Shown piece after piece: positions 1 to 11,500 of a stretch of DNA of 23,537 nt. The first letter of the stretch is position 1; the number at the start of each line of letters is the position of its first letter. Source of the stretch: Azolla pinnata. Taxonomy: Eukaryota; Streptophyta; Polypodiopsida; Salviniales; Salviniaceae. The stretch is taken from positions 4,131 to 27,667 of the forward strand of contig JBBBWG010033385.1 in assembly GCA_037176905.1 (NCBI GenBank), read 5' to 3'. Below the pieces are notes generated by a model. It saw only the letters and a list, made by a program, of their open reading frames with translations, made no database searches and was not told the origin of the DNA. Position numbers and translations under genes: made by a program.

Positions 1-190
1 GCGAGGGAAGAACCCTGAACCCCAAACCCTTAAAGGATAAACAACAAACCCTAAACTGCGAACGCTAAATGCTGAACCGTTAACCCTAAATCGCAAACCC
101 TAAAACCCTAAACCAGGCTAAGCAAACATATCAGATTCTAAACGCTAAACCGTAAACCCTAAACTGAAAACCCTAAAACCTAAACCGGGT
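1..190. repeat. Degenerate telomere-like (CCCTAAA) cluster
   Basis: The first 190 bases carry six exact CCCTAAA motifs among many one-base variants such as CCGTAAA, CGCTAAA and CCCCAAA, separated by irregular spacers. This matches the Arabidopsis-type telomere unit but is too diverged to be a functional telomere. It reads as an interstitial telomere-like array or a group of telo-box promoter motifs. It lies upstream of ATG7, and the same kind of cluster recurs at 14605-14990 and 23421-23537. The array may extend beyond the left edge. Confidence 0.8.
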
Positions 191-230
191 CAAGCTGACA
201 TGTATCAGATTCTATTGCATCAGATCTTTG

Positions 231-278
231 CTTCTTCTTCTTCTTCTTCTTCTTCTTCTTCTTCTTCTTCTTCTTCTT
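231..278 (+). repeat. (CTT)16 microsatellite
   Basis: Sixteen uninterrupted CTT units. They would read as polyleucine in one frame, but nothing suggests translation. The tract sits between the telomere-like cluster and ATG7, just as a second CTT tract sits upstream of the cyclophilin gene. CT-rich tracts are common in plant 5' leaders. Confidence 0.9.
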
Positions 279-279
279 G

Positions 280-859
280 GCTTTTGCTTTCTAGGTCAGA
301 TGGAAGATGACAGAAGGGCAAGTCGGAGATTTCCGAGAACAGCAAGGTCAGGGGTATTTCGGGAGATATACGAAATCTTGACTGACGTCGATTTGTGCTT
401 TCTCTTTCTGTTTCTTCTTCCTCTTCTTCTGCGGCCCGTCCGGATTCCGAATGCAGAATCTCACTACGCTGTACATGCTCTCCCCCCTCTCTCTCTCTCT
501 TTCTCTCTCTTTGTACTTTCTCTGCTACAATTTACGCAACGTTTCCGTATCCTTACCGCCCATGTTTCAAGAAAAAACAACAAACAAAATTGCATCCTAA
601 ACGCAAGAAAGCCAGGTAGCCAAAGCTGAAAGAAAAACGGTAGCGAAGAGAAGGGAACACTGCGCTCTATGTGATAAAAGATTAAGATTCGATGGCTTGT
701 TTTGTTTCGATGGCATATTGATTGTCAGATGTTCAAGGGCATGTTCAAAATTCCAGCCCAGATTTTGTTTGCATAATGTTTAGGGTTTAATTTGTTAAAC
801 ATAAACTGGGGTGTGCTCATTGGGCAGATCGATGTGCGAGCGTTGATCTGGCATCCAGG
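280..859 (+). promoter_or_regulatory. Probable ATG7 promoter and 5' leader
   Basis: No protein similarity is recognisable here. The stretch includes a CT-rich patch at about 481-519 of the kind found near plant transcription starts. A CAG acceptor-like site at 825-827 could end a 5' UTR intron, but no transcript evidence is available. An ATG at 832-834 opens a four-codon upstream frame (M-C-E-R) that stops at 844-846, 13 bases before the ATG7 start. An in-frame TAA at 788-790 with no intervening in-frame ATG supports 860 as the ATG7 start. No clear TATA box was identified. Confidence 0.4.
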
Positions 860-3800
860 ATGGCTGTGTCTTCAGCTGGTGATAAACTCAAATTCAGCCT
901 TTGGAGCAGCAGTGTTAGTGAAGATTTCTGGCACACCCTGGCAGATACGAAGCTCGACTCTCTCCGCCTCAATGATAATCCTCTACAAATTCAAGGTATC
1001 GGTTATGCTAAATTAGACATCTACATTTCATTAGAATCGGGATCATGTACTAAAGAACACACACGATCTGGCAGGCAGTCTGCACTTATTTGAGATTCAG
1101 ATGATAAATTTAAGTAAAAGTTAAACTTTGAAGTAGATAGCATGTAAAGACTCAAATGTATGCATCGTCCTGAACATCCAAACATTGGTTTCAAAGATGT
1201 GTTATTGTATTTCATAGGTTCCCTTTTTCCATGGGTTTGATCTGAACCCTGATTGCAAATAGTGTATCAAATAATGAAAGGCTAGCTAATCTTTGGACGC
1301 ACTCATTCGTGTAGTGTGTGTTTATCTGATGCTTGTCTTTAAGCAGGATTCTTTGCACCAGCTCCTCATGAGCACTATCTACAGCTTAGGCGTGAGTCAT
1401 TTCCTTCAGGCAACTCGGATGGACAAATTGAATCCCATTCTAAACATGGCAACCCAAACCAATGCTTTGCACCTGGAACGCTATACAATTCCAACACTCT
1501 AGAGGAGTTCCGCTCTCTCAATAAGAGAGAGCTCATGAAAAAGGAGGCTGCGAAGGTGCATTCACATGAACTTTTGTGCGAATAGTTACTGGCGTTGATA
1601 AATTCAACGTTTCATGAAAACATTTTTTCTTTTTTGTTTAACAGATTTGGGATGATATACTCTCTGGACATGCCTTGGAAGATTGTACGCTTCTGAATAG
1701 ATTCTTCATTATTTCGTTCGCCGATCTAAAAAAATGGCAATTCCATTATTGGGTTGCATTTCCAGCATTAGTTCTACAGCCATCAGCCATGTGCTCCAGC
1801 TTAAAACCTGCTTCACAGGTTTTACAAGGAGAAGAGGTAAGATATTTGCTTAAGAGTGATACATATCCATCATTCATGTTCACAAGAGAATGTATGGTAA
1901 ACTGGATTAATTACATATTGTTTAAAATTGAGATTAGAAAATGATCTACTAATAATAAATCATCTCCTTTTCAAGGATTTTCTGATGAGACAAAATGTCA
2001 CGTTATCTTATTTTCCAGTAAACCTGTCTGACCTTACCTTCAGTTAGCCAAATGAGGTGGTAAGGCGGGTTCCTGTTCTTATTCAAAAAATGACTTGTCA
2101 AGGATATTTAGTTTATTCTTTACTGATTCAAGAGTTAAAGATACTTTTCTATTTATATGTAAAACCAACCTCAGAAGATGTGGAAATGGAGGATATTGTA
2201 TCCTTCTTCGAAACAATTGAGTCAAATAGAAACCATAAATAACATCCAGGTAAATAAATATGTATCTGTGGACATTTGATCTTCATCTTGTTGTTATTTG
2301 GCTCTTACCGAATACCCATAGACAAGAGCTAATAACACATTTAGAGCTAAAACTAACCCCTATGGATGACTTCCAAGAGGCTGTAGTTAGTGGATAACTA
2401 GGGGAGTATCTAGCTCACCTTATACCCACTCCACAAAGGTTTCGTGAACCAGCAGAGCAACACAGACACATGGACATGGGCTCTGCATCACACAGACCCA
2501 CACCTAGGCTTACCTACACACAATGAGCACTCTATCTTAGCAACACAAAATGAGGGTTTCACTCGTTATTGGAGTTAACCAAACTTTTATCCAGTGATTG
2601 ATGGTCCTTCCACTTGGCACACCATCATCATTAAGGTGGACATTCAAAGAAATTCTAACAAATACTCTCATTGATCAACTGTAATTTTCTTTCATGGCGT
2701 TTAATTGTCTTAAGCGAACTGAATTACATACAATAAGTGATTTTAGAAGTTACACAATGCATCTTTGTAACAGCGTCGATTGGGAATAAGTGGTAAGAGA
2801 CCACCCTACTACATAAGTACACATGCTGCACCACATAAAACTCACTCACACAAGTGCACACACGCACACAGAGCATACGAAGGCTGCATATATTATTTAT
2901 GCAACAATTACAAGTTTTTGAACAACCTTTACAAGTCATGTCCAGATTTTATATACACATTCCTTAACTTTTCTGCATTGTGGGAATGGGGAACCGTCTA
3001 TAATTGTTGCTGTAAGCCAGATGTCTGTGGGAACAGGCTGCTGATGATCTCATGGTTCATTAACTCGTCCTGGGTGACAATCTAGCCCACCTTCCATCTG
3101 GAGATATTATTCTCTCATTAAAGCTACTGCAAATGATCTTGCCCCTCTGTTGGTGAGGTATCAAAGAGAAATATGTAAAGAATAGCTTGGTTCAAATATC
3201 AAATAATTTTTCTTAACCTTTGTTGAATTGTATGGTCGAAGTAAGATTCCAGTGTCATGCTCACAATATTTCCTGGCATGCATTATCTATTTTATGTCTG
3301 CTCACTCTGAGACCATAAACTTTGCCCGTTTCATGATTGAATGTTATTTGGTACCAAAAGCAGCACCTTCCAAGAAAGTATAAAGTTGTTACAATCTCAT
3401 TAAAAAGTTCAATTTCCATGCTTGTGCTGTAAGATCTTTACAAATTTAAATTCACTGACGAAATTTGAACAAAGTAAATGTTTTTTTGCGTTATTTTTGC
3501 AGGTTAAATATGCTTTGATGGCATGCCAGAGTTGGCGTGAATCTCCTCAGTCTAGGGGTATGTCAACTCTGTTTTGTATCTTGTGGTAGAAAGAATATTC
3601 AACTGAATCAATGATATACTTTCGCAGCCTGCCCATTTTTTCTTCTGCACATGAATGGATCATCTGTACAGGTAAAGCCGCTAACTGGGTGGGCTGAATG
3701 TCTCCAAGATGGGAAGGTTAGTTCTGAAGATTGTTGGAAGCTGAAATCAACATGAACATGAAATATGGAATTTATAACGTGGTAATCAAAATGTTTCAGG

Positions 3801-6800
3801 TCATGCTAGCTTTCTATGATCCATCTCAAGATCTTAAATTCCCTGGATGGCCACTTCGCAATTTACTTATTTTAGCTGCAATAAAGTGGCATTGCCGAAA
3901 CATACGTATCTTCTGCTATCGAGAGAAGAAAGGCTTGGTTGATTTTGATTGCTGCCTTGTTGGAGATATCACTCTTCCAGGTGAATGCTAGCTAGACTGA
4001 TCTCCCAATTTCCTGTGATGCAATAAAAAAAAAGGAGCTATAGCATTAACGGAATCAATTATGCTAGAGAATGCCCATAAGCTTGTGGACGGCTTTTTGG
4101 TCATAAATTAGGAGGTACTAGTTCTAATGGGTTCAATTGGACTACAGGAAACTTCTAACAGTTACTGAGTCAAACATGGTCTGCATAGAATAGTGTCAAA
4201 CCATGTGAAACTTATGCATATTTGGTCAGAAACAGTGTGCATAGTGAGGCTATAATTATTACGTGAGAGACTGTCTTAGTCAAAGTTTGAAGTTGCCTTA
4301 ATAAAAGTGTTTGTGAGACAAGCATATCCCACTCTCCATATTCAGTTTTGGCACTAAAGAATTTGATTGTAAACAGATATTGAAGGTCAAATGGAAATGC
4401 CAGACGCTGTTGGGTGGGAATATAATGTTCAACAGAAGGGGCCACCTAAATTAGTACCTAAAATTGTTGATCTTGCTTCCTCTATGGATCCTATAAGGTG
4501 AATTTTCAGAATGATACAGAACTTTTGTCATATTTGATTTAATGAATTATGCAGTTGTTTTAAATCATAAGGAGTTTGCAGGTTAGCCCAAGATGCAGCA
4601 GGACTAAACCTTAGATTAATGAGGTGGAGACTTTTACCGTCTCTTAACATGGATTTGCTTTCTAAAACAAAATGTCTTCTTCTAGGAGCTGGCACACTTG
4701 GGTGCCAGGTGGCACGTGGTCTTATGGTATGTGTTCCTAGAGATCTTGAATATATTCTGTTAATCATGACAGTGCTTTTATGCTTATTCTCTGTAAAAAC
4801 AAATCAGGCATGGGGTATCAAGCATATTACATTTGTTGATTACGGAAATGTAGCAATGTCGAATCCAGTTCGACAATCACTGTATAACTTTGATCATTGT
4901 TTGAATGGTGGGAGAGCAAAGGCCGAAGCAGCTGCTGAAAGCTTGAGGAGTATTCTGCCTGGTGTGGTAGTTGACTATCTTGATATCCCTCTTGATGCTA
5001 CACTTGTTATGGGCATATTTTTATTTATTACTCTTTATAGGACGCTACTGGTATTGGATTATCGATACCCATGCCTGGGCACAGTGTCTCAGAGAGTGAA
5101 GTGATGGATGTAATGAAGTCTTGTAACCGACTGCATGAGCTCGTAGATGAACATGATATAATTTTCCTGCTGACTGATACTCGAGAAAGTCGCTGGTTAC
5201 CTACACTCCTTTGTGCAAATGCAAACAAGGTACAATCAATAGGATTTGAGAATACATGTGTATTTCTTCAATCAAGTTTTTGAAGTAACTGGAAAGCAAA
5301 TTGTTTTTATCAGATTGCAATAAATGCTGCCCTAGGTTTTGATACATACCTTGTTATGCGCCATGGTGCTGGACCTTGGATAGGAGGTGCTGATTCAGTG
5401 AGCAGGGAGGAACTGCCAGAAAATATTGATCAAAAGTCTGGAACGACTAGGCTTGGATGCTACTTCTGCAATGATGTTGTTGCACCAGAGGATGTAAGTT
5501 ATTCGTAGAAATAGTGGAAAATTTTCTGTACTAAATCTGTGTATATTGCAATAAAGATTTGGGCTTCTTCCTGTCCAATTCTGCTCCTCTTAAGGACTTA
5601 GTCATCCAATCCATAATACATATAGTGATAATTTATTCAGACAAATGAATTGAAGTAATAAAGTGCTACTTTGCAGTTAGTATGAAGAAACAATTTTTTT
5701 TCTTGTTCTTCCAATAATAAGTAATTATATGTTCTGTTCAATAAATGGGTGGTAGTTGCTTCCTCCATTTTGTAATTTCTCTTTTTACTAAAAGTGTCAA
5801 AAGCAGAGTGAAGTGCCATTCTTTTGCTTTCCAACTTTTACTCTAGCAGAACTTTTCATGTGGGTTTTTATGTGAAATGTGTGCAGTCTACTGTGAATCG
5901 AACCCTAGATCAACAATGTACAGTCACTCGCCCAGGTGCTGCACCGATTGCAGCTGCACTTGCTGTAGAGCTTGCAGTCTCTCTTTTGCATCATCCCTTG
6001 AGGCAAGCATCTCTTTTCCTCTTGCAGAATAAAGGATATAAAATTGGTTTTCACTCAAAAAATTCCAGAACATGTCTCAATTCCCATTTACGAACCAAAT
6101 CCAGTAGATTTAGGTCGTTTTTGCTTAAATACAAAATACAGAATATCGTTAATCCATGTATGTGTAAATTTGGCCAAATTGTTGAGGAAACTTTTTCAAA
6201 ATTGCAAATTGTAAAACCTCAAGTGCCGAATCCGGAAACCCACGAGACCTCAATCATATAAAATATATTATCTACACCTGATTTGACATGTTAGAAGGGA
6301 AGAATTTACGTTTTCTTTTCTTGTAACAGGATCAATGCTCCGGCAGACAAAGTTGATTCTGCTGTTGAACAACCCCTTGGGATTCTACCTCATCAAATCC
6401 GAGGATTCATGGCGAATTTCTCTCAGATGATAATTGTTGGTTCAGCCTTCAGCAAATGCACGGCTTGCTCATCAGATGTAATGCCTCTATCTGCAAGTCT
6501 CAAATATATGATTCAAATAAACTGTCAAATATTTTATTAATATGGGGGATATTTGGTGTAATTTTGGAAGTTTAGGTAGGAGGCATTCTGGTAATTACCT
6601 GATAAGTTTGAACATCATAACAGTATGTGAATCGTACATGTTCTATGGTGTTCTGCAAACTTCATGGGTAATTACGAGAGTACCCCCAAGTTTGCAAAAA
6701 TAGCTTACTTACACCTTCGTATAGTTGAAGAGGGTTACAATTAGTATTTTGCATTGAATTTTAAACCTAACACTTGAATTTTGGGCTGTATAGATTATCG

Positions 6801-6955
6801 GTGAATATCGAAGAAGTGGGTTTGATTTCCTCATCCGGGTTTTCAACAATCCATCTTTTTTGGAAGACCTTACTGGTCTCACTGATCTTCTTAGTGCAAC
6901 TCAACAGGTCTCCATAGATTGGGAGGACGATGAAGATTCTTTTGACGTTCTGTAA
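860..6955 (+). CDS. ATG7: ATG7, E1-like activating enzyme of autophagy (14 exons)
   Basis: Activates the ubiquitin-like proteins ATG8 and ATG12 with ATP and passes them to the E2 enzymes ATG3 and ATG10, in the cytosol, for autophagosome formation. Exons: 860-995, 1347-1555, 1645-1836, 3503-3557, 3628-3716, 3800-3980, 4377-4497, 4582-4726, 4808-4966, 5041-5229, 5314-5493, 5887-6002, 6330-6477, 6794-6955. All phases close to 2082 nt, or 693 residues; Arabidopsis ATG7 is about 697. The N-terminal E2-binding domain contains ISFADLKKW and PGWPLRN. The adenylation domain starts near residue 328, with the nucleotide loop GAGTLG at 363-368 and acidic D387 in FVDYG. The catalytic cysteine is C563 in [12 protein letters not shown]. 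Four cysteines, C541/C544 (CYFC) and C634/C637 (CTAC), form the expected zinc site. The C-terminus is acidic ([12 protein letters not shown]). The gene looks intact. Intron 12 uses a GC donor. Confidence 0.95.
1837..3502 (+). other. ATG7 intron 3, long (1666 nt)
   Basis: By far the longest intron of ATG7. It has a GTAAGA donor and a TTTTTGCAG acceptor. A CA-rich patch lies at about 2816-2870. Small open frames occur on both strands, but I recognise no protein and no clear terminal repeats. It could hold an old insertion, which I cannot demonstrate by eye. Confidence 0.7.
6003..6329 (+). other. GC-AG intron (ATG7 intron 12, 327 nt)
   Basis: Exon 12 ends CCCTTGAG and the intron begins GCAAGC; the acceptor is TTGTAACAG. 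No GT donor nearby keeps the conserved continuation into INAPAD and [15 protein letters not shown] introns are a known minor class that usually have a strong AG at the exon end, as here. The length is a multiple of three, but retention meets a stop at 6259-6261. That would give a 676-residue product with the catalytic cysteine but without the CTAC zinc pair. Confidence 0.85.
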
Positions 6956-7639
6956 GAACAAGCAATTCATTTAGAATGACACGCACGTTTTATTCATTCA
7001 TTGATATTTGGGTTCAGAGAGAATTTTAACCAATTTAGTTGGGGGCTTCAGGAAGGTTTTATCTCATTCAATAACATCTGATAAAAATGTACAAAAATCT
7101 CCAGATGGTCTCATTCAACACTGGTGCTAGATCTGGATAATCCAATGGCAAAGCTGTCTGATTTTTATTTGCATTACAACAGCATGGACATTGTAAAACT
7201 TGATTGAATCAGGGAACGATGATGGTCTAGGCATGAGGAAGCTGGGGGGCAGGCCTCCTTGATGTTTTCCATTGATGTTGTTGATGTTAGAACGCTCGAT
7301 AGTTGTTGGAGTACTGCAAGCATTTGTGTTCATAATATCAAGCTTTGCTTTGGTAGGCTGATTTTTTGGAGTCAAGCTAATCTTTTCTTGTTACTATTAG
7401 CGAGTTAGTGTTTCTCGGCTTATTCTCTAGGCTTGATTTGATGATAGAAGAATCGATGCATTGGATCATATACTTTTGTGCTTATACATAGAAAGAGGTT
7501 GTGAAATGGAGCTTTGTGCAACCATGGGAGACAAGATGGCATTTTGAGCATGATAGTGGATAATGAAGGAAAGGGGTGAGTAGATCATTTGTGAGATTTG
7601 CGAGGGTTTGCTGCGACGAGGATGAACTCGACCGTAAAG
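6956..7639. other. Intergenic: ATG7 3' UTR and unassigned sequence
   Basis: Follows the ATG7 stop codon and should contain its 3' UTR. No convincing polyadenylation site could be fixed. Short frames on the minus strand show no recognisable similarity. From about 7620 the sequence begins to show degenerate copies of the GAGCTTGAC minisatellite that follows. Confidence 0.6.
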
Positions 7640-8280
7640 TCATGAGCTCAAGCGATTAACCAAGAGGCTAAGCAAGAGTGACAAGATTGACTTGAGCTTG
7701 GACCAGAGCAATGATCTTGACTTGAGCCTAGTCAAGAAGCAATGAGCTTTGACCTGAGTGACGAGATTGACTTGAGCTTCGGATTGGAGTGAGTGAGCTT
7801 GACCTCTTGAGACTAGACAAGAAGTGATTGAGCTTGACCTCTTGAGATTAGACAAGAAGGGATCGAGCTTGACCCTCTTGAGACTAGACAAGAAGGGATC
7901 GAGCTTGACCTCTGAGGACTAGACAAGAAGTGATTGAGCTTGACCTCTTGAGACTAAACAAGAAGGGATCGAGCTTGACCCTCTTGAGACTAGACAAGAA
8001 GGGATTGAGCTTGACCTCAGAGGACTAGACAAGAAGGGATCGAGCTTGACTTCTTTGAGGACTAGACAAGAAGTGATCGAGCTTGACCTCTGAGCTTGAT
8101 GAGCTTGACTTGGGGCCCTAGACAAAGAAGCCGACGATCTTGACTTGAGCCTAGACAAGAGGAAGAAGCGATGCAGCTTGACCTCCGAGCCTGATGAGCT
8201 TGACCTGGGCCCAGACAAGAAGCGATGATGAGCTTGACTTTGATCCTGGGATAGAGCTATGAGCTTGACTTTGGGCTGTG
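7640..8280. repeat. 35-36 bp minisatellite (GAGCTTGAC array)
   Basis: The motif GAGCTTGAC or close variants starts at 7795, 7830, 7865, 7901, 7936, 7971, 8007, 8042 and 8079, a period of 35-37 bp. Each unit runs GAGCTTGACCTCTTGAG, then ACTAGACAAGAAG and GGATC or TGATT. The flanks at 7640-7790 and 8095-8280 hold increasingly degenerate units. The centre is most uniform, as expected for a tandem array that homogenises internally. Long minus-strand frames here are by-products of the repeat. It lies 310 bp or more upstream of the TGD3 start, so it may touch the promoter. Confidence 0.9.
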
Positions 8281-8394
8281 ATGGAGAGCTCTTGGGCTAG
8301 GTTTTCTCTCTAGATTCAGATTCTGGGCTCAAATCTCCCCATGGAAGAAGAAGGGAATCAACATCTTCTCAAATCTAATCCATAAGAAGACACA

Positions 8395-8512
8395 GAAAGA
8401 AGCAGCAGTAGCACAAGAAGAAGAAGAAGAAGGAGAAGAAGGAGAAGCAGGGAGAAGAAGCAGGGAGAAGAAGGAGAAGCAGGGAGAAGAAGCAGGGAGA
8501 AGGAAGTGGGCC
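8395..8512. repeat. Purine-rich GAA/GGAGAAGCAG tract
   Basis: Starts with GAAGAAGAA units and continues as repeated GGAGAAG and CAGGGAGAAG blocks, almost free of pyrimidines on the + strand. It lies 80-200 bp upstream of the TGD3 start, so it is in the promoter or 5' leader. A run of C (about 8579-8586) just before the start codon adds to the strand asymmetry. Confidence 0.8.
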
Positions 8513-8590
8513 CACATCTGGAATATTACATCGCTCGCTCCACTGAGAGATGCCCAGATTTCTCATACTCTGATCCCTCCCCCCCCCTCC

Positions 8591-11500
8591 ATGGAGCGGC
8601 TACAGAAAAATGCCCTAAACCTCTCTTCATCTTCCTTCTCTCCTTCTAATCCCTTGTTTCTATATGGTTTGTCCCCGTCTACTGCTCGCCCGGAACAGCC
8701 CAACCGCCTGGATTTCATCAAGTCGTCGCGCCAGGACGATCCAACCCACCTTTCTTTGACTCATGCTTCTGCTTGTTCTTCTTCCAACCTCTCTACCAGC
8801 AGACCAGAGAATCCCTGCTCTCCTTTATTTATAGAGGTAGGCTGAATTGTGTCCTGCTAATCAAAGACACGCAAATTTCGTTCTGTCTAAATTGTTTGTT
8901 TGTATCTTGCTCGTGTTACACAGGAAACCACACATTTACACAATAGCACACACTTTCAGTTTGGCGGTGAACTAAAATGTTCGGGATTTTTAACTGTGGT
9001 GGAATGCAAAATGCCAATGGTAGCTAAGGTCATGTTCTCAACGGGGCACAATAGATTGGTAGTAATTTTAACAAGATAGGAACTTGATGGAATAGCCATA
9101 GCTGTTTTGAATTGGGTACGGATGCCTGGTGATCGTTGGATTTTTACATCTAATGGGATAAGACCGCTGTAGGTGTTGATACTTGATTATACTGGGAGAG
9201 AAACACAATAGTAGCGATATTGCCCATTATCGCATAGGAATGCAATAGTCGTAAACTCTACTGATCTCAGAATCTGATGGTAATGATCTTAGTTTTGATG
9301 AGATACGAACACAATGGTTGTAATATGCAGTATTTGGTGATACCAATTTTTAGATATTAATACGATGGTGACGTTATAACTAATAACACTTTTAGGATAA
9401 GGAGCACAATATTAGTGAATATTTTTGTTTCGAAGGGATATGAACCCAGGGGTTATGGTATTTACTTTTAAAGTTGTATGTACACAATGGTGGTATGTGA
9501 GTACTTATATTAGTGGCATCAGGAAATAATGGTTTGTAATATTTGTTATTTATTTACCTTACATTGGCATGATGGAAATCGGGTACTATGTGACGTAGAA
9601 GCAACATTATGTGATAAGAGCTCAATGCCTCGGGAATGGGATCATTGTGTTCATAAATTTTAATGGCCTGCAGTAGTTTGCATCACAAAAACTTACCAGG
9701 AAAGCTTCATTCCTAATGAGTCAGATACCCGGCTATATTGGAAAGAATGGGGATTCATGTGATATCATTTCTAAATTTCGATGTCATTGGGACAACAATT
9801 TTTTGTTGGTTTTTCATTGAATTCACCAACTTACTCGATTATCGTACTGGCAGCACCACTCAAACTGGGATGCACACAATTCCACTCTTTCAGAAGAATC
9901 CGATTTGAGTTCTCCTGCTTTGATTGAATGTCGGGATGTCTATAAATCATTTGGTGATAAAGAGATTTTAAGGGGTGCTAACTTCAAGGTAAAGGACATC
10001 TGTGCACATTATGCTTTTATAACTTCTCCCTCATTTTCAATGCATTTTGTGTTCATTTCTTTTTCTTGAGCGTTTTGTGTGGTATTTGTTTCTTCCAATC
10101 CAGGGATACACTTGTTTTTCTTATGGTTCTTATATACTTACGTAAATACTGACAAATCTTGAGTGCATTCTCGAAAAGATTTACCATGGTGAGGCTGTTG
10201 GCATCATTGGACCTTCTGGCACAGGGAAATCTACGATCCTACGCATAATGGCAGGATTGCTTTCACCAGATAAGGTTCTTCTCGTTTCTATTTTTCCTTT
10301 TAAGGATGAAATAAAGTATTATATTCGCTTCAAAACATGAACAGAATTGATCATGTTAATAGAGTATTTGTCCATTCCTATGGCATCTTTACATGCAGAA
10401 ATGTTTGAGCTAAAAAAAATGCAAATTAATGTGTTGTTACAATTGTTTCAATTTGACAAAAGTAATATATATTTTGCCAGGGTGAGGTCTATATATGTGG
10501 CAAAAGGAGGACTGGTCTGATAAGTGATGAGGGTTCGTTAGGTCTACGGATAGGCTTGGTATGTGGTGAAATACTTATCATAGCCTTATTGTTCATGTCC
10601 TTTTTCAAGAGTATTTGTGGCTTTATCTAACTAGAAGAAGACTTTCAATTGCTAAAATTTGGTTTTTGAGTCAAAATTTTGTCTTGTCGTAAGAATAATG
10701 TGATATTCAGTCATTGGATTCTGCAAAATCATTTACACTTACATGAACTCTTATGTTTTGTTTACAGAGGTTTATAAATATAACAACAGATATTTGTCAA
10801 GCTTTCATTGACTCTTGTAGGGTTCTGTTGTCACAGTTTAGATCCATTCACCAAATTTCCTGATCTTGGGACTTTTCTTGTTTGATCTATATTTCTTTAA
10901 TTAGCTTTTACGGACTTATCTTTTTTTTTCTGAATGAATTAGTTTTTCTTTACAGGTCTTTCAAAGTGCGGCATTGTTTGATTCTCTTACAGTCCAAGAA
11001 AACGTTGGCTTCATGTTGTAAGAGAAAGGACACTATCTTGTTTTAAATACTGATTTATAAATTTGGGAATGTGATATATTTTGGGAGCTCAATTAGTTAT
11101 TTCTGTTTATTTTCTTTCCTAAATAACTAACAGATATGAGCATTCTACACTAACAAAGGAGAAAATATCAGAGCTCGTTGCTGATAGTCTAGCTGCTGTT
11201 GGATTGAAGGTATGCAGGCAATTTTCTTATTCATCTAAAACAGACAAAGCTCTGTTCATTCTTGTTTTCCATTTCGCAAAAGAGTCTCTCTATGCTTGCT
11301 TTAACAATCAAAAGAAATTGTGTGAATGCGCGAGAAAGCACTTACTAAAGAACACTGATAACATCTAAAGCTAGAAGCATTGCTTGCTAATTGCTAATCT
11401 AGAAATGAATTTTTTTTAACATGTGTGAAATTCACAGAGAGATATTTAAGTTTTCTTTTATAATCCTTTTACTTTGAAGGGAGTGGAAAATCGATATCCT

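Noticed and set aside
1-190. True chromosome end
   Set aside because: The CCCTAAA units are degenerate and interrupted, similar clusters occur at 14605 and 23421, and genes follow directly; interstitial repeats fit better.
228-629. 133-residue frame starting with polyleucine
   Set aside because: It is created by the CTT microsatellite and CT-rich DNA, has no recognisable domain after the repeat, and lies in the ATG7 upstream region.
2057-3085. Transposable-element coding fragment in ATG7 intron 3
   Set aside because: Small frames have no recognisable transposase or reverse transcriptase motif, and I saw no terminal repeats or target-site duplication.
5824-6261. Separate 145-residue gene
   Set aside because: It is ATG7 exon 12 read into flanking intron sequence at both ends.
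7790-8115. Possible CRISPR-like array
   Set aside because: Units are head-to-tail with no unique spacers, in a plant nuclear genome; it is an ordinary minisatellite.
7640-8218. Minus-strand frames of 83 and 99 residues with repeated SSSI(T/P)SCLVSRG
   Set aside because: Both are translations of the 35-36 bp minisatellite; the frame changes between units and there is no gene context.
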